From assembly GCA_944324085.1 (NCBI GenBank), contig CALUUX010000003.1, positions 1-64,000 of the forward strand: a stretch of 64,000 bases of DNA, read 5' to 3'. The translations under genes and the position numbers were made by a program. This document shows positions 60,294 through 64,000 of the stretch, piece after piece (positions within the stretch are counted from its first letter, which is position 1; every line of letters begins with the position of its first letter). The notes beneath the pieces are model-generated. The model saw only the letters and a program-made list of their open reading frames with translations. It did not search any database and had not been told where the DNA came from. This stretch comes from an uncultured Mailhella sp. (GTDB lineage: Bacteria > Desulfobacterota > Desulfovibrionia > Desulfovibrionales > Desulfovibrionaceae).

Positions 60294-61439
60294 TTAGATG
60301 ATCGGGAAGCGGAAGTGGGCCGCGGCCAGCAGACAGCCGACGAGAACGGCGAGGCGCGCCAGCCCGGAGGCAAAGGCCAGAACGACGCCGCGCAATCCCC
60401 ATTGGGCTATCTCGCGCAGGGGAAGCGAAAGTCCGAGGGCCGCGGCCGCCAGGGAAAAGTCCCATTTCACCAGTTCGAAGATGGCGAGGTGGGCGGGTTC
60501 CTTCACAATGTGGAACTGCACCGCGATCCAGGCGACGATGAACGCCACGATGAACAGCGGCAGCGTTTTGTGGGCTTTCGTGGCCATGACGTTTTCCGCG
60601 TGGGGATACCGTCTGGCGCGGATGAACATGACGAAAAACACGAACAGAAAGCCCGCGGGCATGAGCGCGTGGCGGACGGGTTCCACATAGTGCGCCCAGT
60701 GACCGGCCTCGTAGCTGTACCCGAAGGCCGCGTTGAATGTTTGTCCCGTATTGCCCACGCCGAAGACAGAGAGCACGGCGAAGGCCTTGTCGTCCATGTT
60801 CAGGGCGTGTCCCAGAAGGGGAAGCAGGAACGACGTCACAAGGCCGAAGAGCAGCACGCATCCCAGAGCGTTGATGACCTGCCCTCCCTTGGATTTGAGC
60901 ATGGGCATGAGGATGGCGACCACGTGGGGGTCTCCCGTGGAGAGCGCGCCCGCGATGGTGGCGTAGTGTCGATCGTCCATGCGCAGGAGTCGTCCGAGCA
61001 GCATCGTCAGCGAGGCGGTGAACAGCATGACGGCGAAGGCGGCGAGAATAAGGGGCAGTCCCGCCTTTTCCGCGTGGCTGAACATGAAATGCGGCGCCAA
61101 CATGATGATGCCGAGGGGCATGAGAATGTGGATGAAGGAAAGTCCGCGTTTCCAGCAATCCGGAACGCCGAACACGTTGCCGATGACGAGCCCCATCAGA
61201 AAGGGATTCCACACGAAGTTGGAGTTGAGTATCTGAAAGAGCGGCTGATGATTGATGGGGCCGATGACGGCGTCGAGCCAGCGGAACAGGTTTTCCAGGG
61301 TGAGAGGGTTGGGGTTGCCCGCAAGATTGTTGGAAAAGAGCGCGATGAAGAACATGGCCAGCAGTCCGGGCAGGGATTCCCGCAAGCTGTAGAGACAGCT
61401 GAACAAAGAGCGTCGACGCGTTTCATAGGGAATATTCAT
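60294..61439 (-). CDS. Putative sulfate exporter family transporter (YeiH/UPF0324 type)
   Basis: 381 residues with about ten membrane helices. Conserved features include NPFLMGLVIGNVFGVP near the N-terminus, ALSTGDPHVVAILMPMLKS, and FGVGNTGQTFNAAF, which is close to the family's G-N-x-x-T motif. The substrate is not established for the family; sulfate or sulfite export fits a sulfonate-using organism. It lies 18 bases after the large gene upstream. Confidence 0.75.
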   Translation of the reverse strand: MNIPYETRRRSLFSCLYSLRESLPGLLAMFFIALFSNNLAGNPNPLTLENLFRWLDAVIGPINHQPLFQILNSNFVWNPFLMGLVIGNVFGVPDCWKRGLSFIHILMPLGIIMLAPHFMFSHAEKAGLPLILAAFAVMLFTASLTMLLGRLLRMDDRHYATIAGALSTGDPHVVAILMPMLKSKGGQVINALGCVLLFGLVTSFLLPLLGHALNMDDKAFAVLSVFGVGNTGQTFNAAFGYSYEAGHWAHYVEPVRHALMPAGFLFVFFVMFIRARRYPHAENVMATKAHKTLPLFIVAFIVAWIAVQFHIVKEPAHLAIFELVKWDFSLAAAALGLSLPLREIAQWGLRGVVLAFASGLARLAVLVGCLLAAAHFRFPII

Positions 61440-61457
61440 GATGCTTACCTGCTTTTC

Positions 61458-64000
61458 CTATTGGAACTTGAGGGCCGTCCAAGCGTCGAGCCCGCGTTCG
61501 GGGTGGGGATGCGCGCCGGTGCGCCAGTATTCCTGCCATGCGGAACGTTCCATGAGCGACGCGCGCAGGAACCCTTCAATGGTGCCGTTCACGCCCATGA
61601 GCACGTCGATGTTGTTGCGCGGCTGGAAAGCCAGATTGGCGCTTTTGAACACGCGTTTGCGGTAATTGGTTTCGATGTGCCAGGCATGGATCATTTCTCC
61701 GTCGAAGCTGTCGATGACGATGCTGAACTGCGGTTTGCCGTCGGCCATGCGGGGGCCGTCGAATCGGGGATGTTCCTTGTCCAGAATGATGGGGTCGGGG
61801 TTGTCCAGCAGCACTTCGTTGAGCTGGTAACAGTGACCGCACACGTCGGGTCGAACCATGAAACGGGGATCGCCTTCAAAGGGAGTGTCGCTTTCCAGCT
61901 TTTTGAGATCCACATAGGTGTAGAAGGCGGCTTTTCCTTTTTCGAAGGGCGTTTTCACGTCCATTTCGGCCAGAACCTTGTTTTTGCCCTCGTCAAACTG
62001 GAATTGCAGGGAGTTCACCACGCGCTGATGCTGGGGCAGAAAGGCTCGAGTTTCGTCATTGAGCGGGCCGAGCGTTCTGGTTTCGGTCAGAGAGCCGTCG
62101 TTGCGGCGTAGTTCCACGGTGGCGAGTCCGGCGCGCTCGTCAAAGGAAAGCAGCTTCAGGGTATGGTTTTTCCCCAGAGGCTTTTCTTCGCCAGGGGCCA
62201 GAAGGGCGCGCACGGGTTTCTCATAGGTGTACTGCACGCTCTGGATGGCGGGCGTGCCGAAACTTTTGACCCGCACGTAGGTTTCGCCCACGAATTCCGG
62301 TTCTATCCAGGTGGCTCCTTCGGCGAAGCGGTCGTGCAGGTAATAGCGGTCGCCGTTTTCGCGGCTCAGGCCCTGCGCGAGCTCGAAGGGCGCGCCGAAG
62401 TTGTTGCCGGAATACTTCACCACGTTGATCTGCGCCATGGGCCGGTCGTCGAGCAGATGGCTTTCGGTAAAGCGCAGCACCTTGTTGTTGACGCCCAGCG
62501 GCTGATCCTGCCAGTAGATGGGGTGCAGGCTGGCGTCCGGCTGAACGCGCCAGAAATCGATGTCGAAATTGCGCCGCGTGAACGTGGTGGATTCAAAGGT
62601 GGCGATGTAGGCGCGGCGGCCCAGCATGTAGAAGGTTTCCCCGTTCAGGGCGCGCACGTTGCGGGCGTTGCGCGAGGTGTAGAACAGTCCGGCCGGCGGA
62701 ATGACGATGCGGTTGTTTTTCCAGTCCACATAGCTGCCGCGGATGACGAGGCCTTCGGAAGACGTGAGCCGTTCTCCTCTGCGGTTGGTCACCTGCTCGC
62801 GCCCGAAGCCGCGCATGAGCCCGCCGAAGGGAGCCGTGGGATCGGGCGCGTGGAAGGCCATGTTGGGCATGACGCTGGGGAAGGACGTGAAATGCGAACC
62901 CTGAACTTCGGTGCCGAAGTCGGGCATGGCGAGGCGGTTGAGAAAGCTGTCTTCCAGAATGGAAACGAATGTGGGCGTGCGGCCGATGAAGCAGTCGATG
63001 TTTTTGCGTCCCTTGTCCGTGAAGGAAAGGTTGTCCGTGCGCTGGAAGAAGGCGTCCCGCAGATAGTAACTGCGAACTCTGTCTCCCTGAATGTCGTCGG
63101 CCACCAGGCGGAACGCCGGTCGGTTCCAGACGTCGGAGTGCTTGACGGGGCCATCGAAGGCGTCGCGTTCTGCGTCGAGCGTGAAGGGTTCCGCGTTTTC
63201 CAGCGTCAGCCGTTGCAGCTTGCCGGTGAGCAGGTTGGCTTCCAGACCCACGATGTAGCGATGGTCCAGGGGCCAGGGCGCGCCGTTTTTCACGGTGACG
63301 AGATCGCGGTAGACGATCAGGCTGAGCACGCCGTCCTTCCAGTCGTGGGGCACCTCCGTGGACCATGGAACGAAGTCGGAATGGCGCAGATACTCCGGCT
63401 GAACGGCAATTTCAATGCGCATGTCTTCGCCGGGCACGGTAAGACTGTATGAGTCCTTTTCCTTGTCGTCGTCCTTGTATCCCTGAGAGCTGACGGGACG
63501 GATCACTTTTTCGGCCAGTACCTTGTCGCCGCCGAAATCGGTCACGCGAACGCGGAAACCTTCGTTTTCCCGGAAGGCGTAGATGCGTTTCGCGCCATAG
63601 AGACGATATTCTTCCTGACGAAGATCCAGAGCCACCGGTCGAGAGAGCGAAAACGTCGCTTCTTCGATGACGGGATAGGAAAGCGAGGCGAAGGTGGCTT
63701 TCTGGAAATCGTGATCCTTCACTTCAAAGCGGCTGGCGCCGTATTCGAACGCGGGATCAAGAAAGAACTCGTCCAGCTGTTCCACGTCGCCTTCCAAGCG
63801 GCTGCGGTCCGGCAGATCCTTGATGCCGGGAAATTTGGAGGAGACGGAAAATTCCATGGGCCAGTGCCCGGAAGGCGCGATGAGCGCCATCTGAATGTAG
63901 GGCAGATCGTAGTGGTCGGTGGCGTAGTCGAACCACAGACGGTATCCCGCCATGTCCACGGGCTTTTTTTCGCCTTTTTTCAGCGTGACGTCCCTGACCG
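61458..64000 (-). CDS. Large protein of unknown function, 5' end outside the window
   Basis: At least 846 residues; the frame is open to the window edge, and the GTG at 63959 is internal. I do not recognise a family. It is rich in beta-type, aromatic and charged segments (IRGSYVDWKNN, HPIYWQDQPLGVNNKV) without membrane helices in the visible part. One CGHC motif occurs near the C-terminus (VRPDVCGHCYQLNE). The first visible segment (VTLKKGEKKPV) is vaguely like the extracytoplasmic part of ResB cytochrome c assembly proteins, which is only a guess. It heads an operon with the exporter and two small membrane proteins. Confidence 0.6.
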   Translation of the reverse strand, partial: VRDVTLKKGEKKPVDMAGYRLWFDYATDHYDLPYIQMALIAPSGHWPMEFSVSSKFPGIKDLPDRSRLEGDVEQLDEFFLDPAFEYGASRFEVKDHDFQKATFASLSYPVIEEATFSLSRPVALDLRQEEYRLYGAKRIYAFRENEGFRVRVTDFGGDKVLAEKVIRPVSSQGYKDDDKEKDSYSLTVPGEDMRIEIAVQPEYLRHSDFVPWSTEVPHDWKDGVLSLIVYRDLVTVKNGAPWPLDHRYIVGLEANLLTGKLQRLTLENAEPFTLDAERDAFDGPVKHSDVWNRPAFRLVADDIQGDRVRSYYLRDAFFQRTDNLSFTDKGRKNIDCFIGRTPTFVSILEDSFLNRLAMPDFGTEVQGSHFTSFPSVMPNMAFHAPDPTAPFGGLMRGFGREQVTNRRGERLTSSEGLVIRGSYVDWKNNRIVIPPAGLFYTSRNARNVRALNGETFYMLGRRAYIATFESTTFTRRNFDIDFWRVQPDASLHPIYWQDQPLGVNNKVLRFTESHLLDDRPMAQINVVKYSGNNFGAPFELAQGLSRENGDRYYLHDRFAEGATWIEPEFVGETYVRVKSFGTPAIQSVQYTYEKPVRALLAPGEEKPLGKNHTLKLLSFDERAGLATVELRRNDGSLTETRTLGPLNDETRAFLPQHQRVVNSLQFQFDEGKNKVLAEMDVKTPFEKGKAAFYTYVDLKKLESDTPFEGDPRFMVRPDVCGHCYQLNEVLLDNPDPIILDKEHPRFDGPRMADGKPQFSIVIDSFDGEMIHAWHIETNYRKRVFKSANLAFQPRNNIDVLMGVNGTIEGFLRASLMERSAWQEYWRTGAHPHPERGLDAWTALKFQ

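Overview
The window looks like the chromosome of a sulfite- or sulfonate-respiring member of the Desulfovibrionaceae (Desulfovibrio/Bilophila-like, probably gut-associated). This is inferred from gene content: a molybdenum aldehyde oxidoreductase whose eight Fe-S cysteines sit at the same residue numbers as in the Desulfovibrio gigas enzyme, a DcrH-like chemoreceptor-hemerythrin fusion, [NiFe]-hydrogenase maturation genes hypD and hypE, a CbiR-like cobamide-remodelling gene, and a glycyl radical enzyme (GRE) that matches isethionate sulfite-lyase at every catalytic and sulfonate-binding position I could check. No rRNA, tRNA or CRISPR was seen.

Layout. 1-125: edge of an IS5-type insertion sequence. 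0.4-30.4 kb: housekeeping and regulatory genes (chemoreceptor-hemerythrin, M16C peptidase, a tight sulfotransferase/EAL/CbiR/DHH run, XRE regulator, a large substrate-binding/EAL sensor, EamA transporter, the DUF4125/DUF4037 pair, flhA and flhB with two paralogous SGNH/CitC-like genes, argJ). The spaces between these genes are packed with recurring structured repeats, here called A (four-hairpin MITE-like unit), B (long G/C palindrome, usually at gene ends), C (about 0.4 kb) and D (linker unit). 30.5-33.6 kb: the str ribosomal operon (rpsL-rpsG-fusA). 33.9-36.5 kb: hypD, then a trp leader peptide and attenuator in front of a solitary trpB. From about 30.5 kb rightwards I saw no further copies of repeats A-D.

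36.7-54.9 kb is the most interesting part: an apparent sulfonate-use island built around an AT-rich 1.2 kb divergent control region. To the left run dctQ-dctM-dctP (TRAP uptake) and the aldehyde oxidoreductase. To the right, behind a near-consensus sigma-54 promoter, run an amidohydrolase-fold protein, an IslA-like GRE, its activase, a second GRE homologue, a sigma-54 activator, a second activase, and then an iron alcohol dehydrogenase. A coherent reading is: uptake of a C2/C3 sulfonate, C-S cleavage to sulfite plus an aldehyde or ketone, oxidation of the aldehyde by the Mo enzyme or its reduction by the dehydrogenase, and use of the sulfite as electron acceptor. The surprise is the second GRE. 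It keeps the overall fold and the radical-loop glycine, but the thiyl-radical cysteine is a tyrosine, the arginine before the glycyl loop is lost, and one sulfonate-binding arginine is lost. It nevertheless sits in the same operon with a second, diverged activase. It looks like a GRE pseudoenzyme, or a GRE relative with new chemistry.

55-59.4 kb: hypE, a heptosyltransferase, TatD and MiaB. 59.5-64 kb on the minus strand: a ComEA-like protein, two very small membrane proteins, a putative sulfate exporter and a large unrecognised protein that runs off the window.
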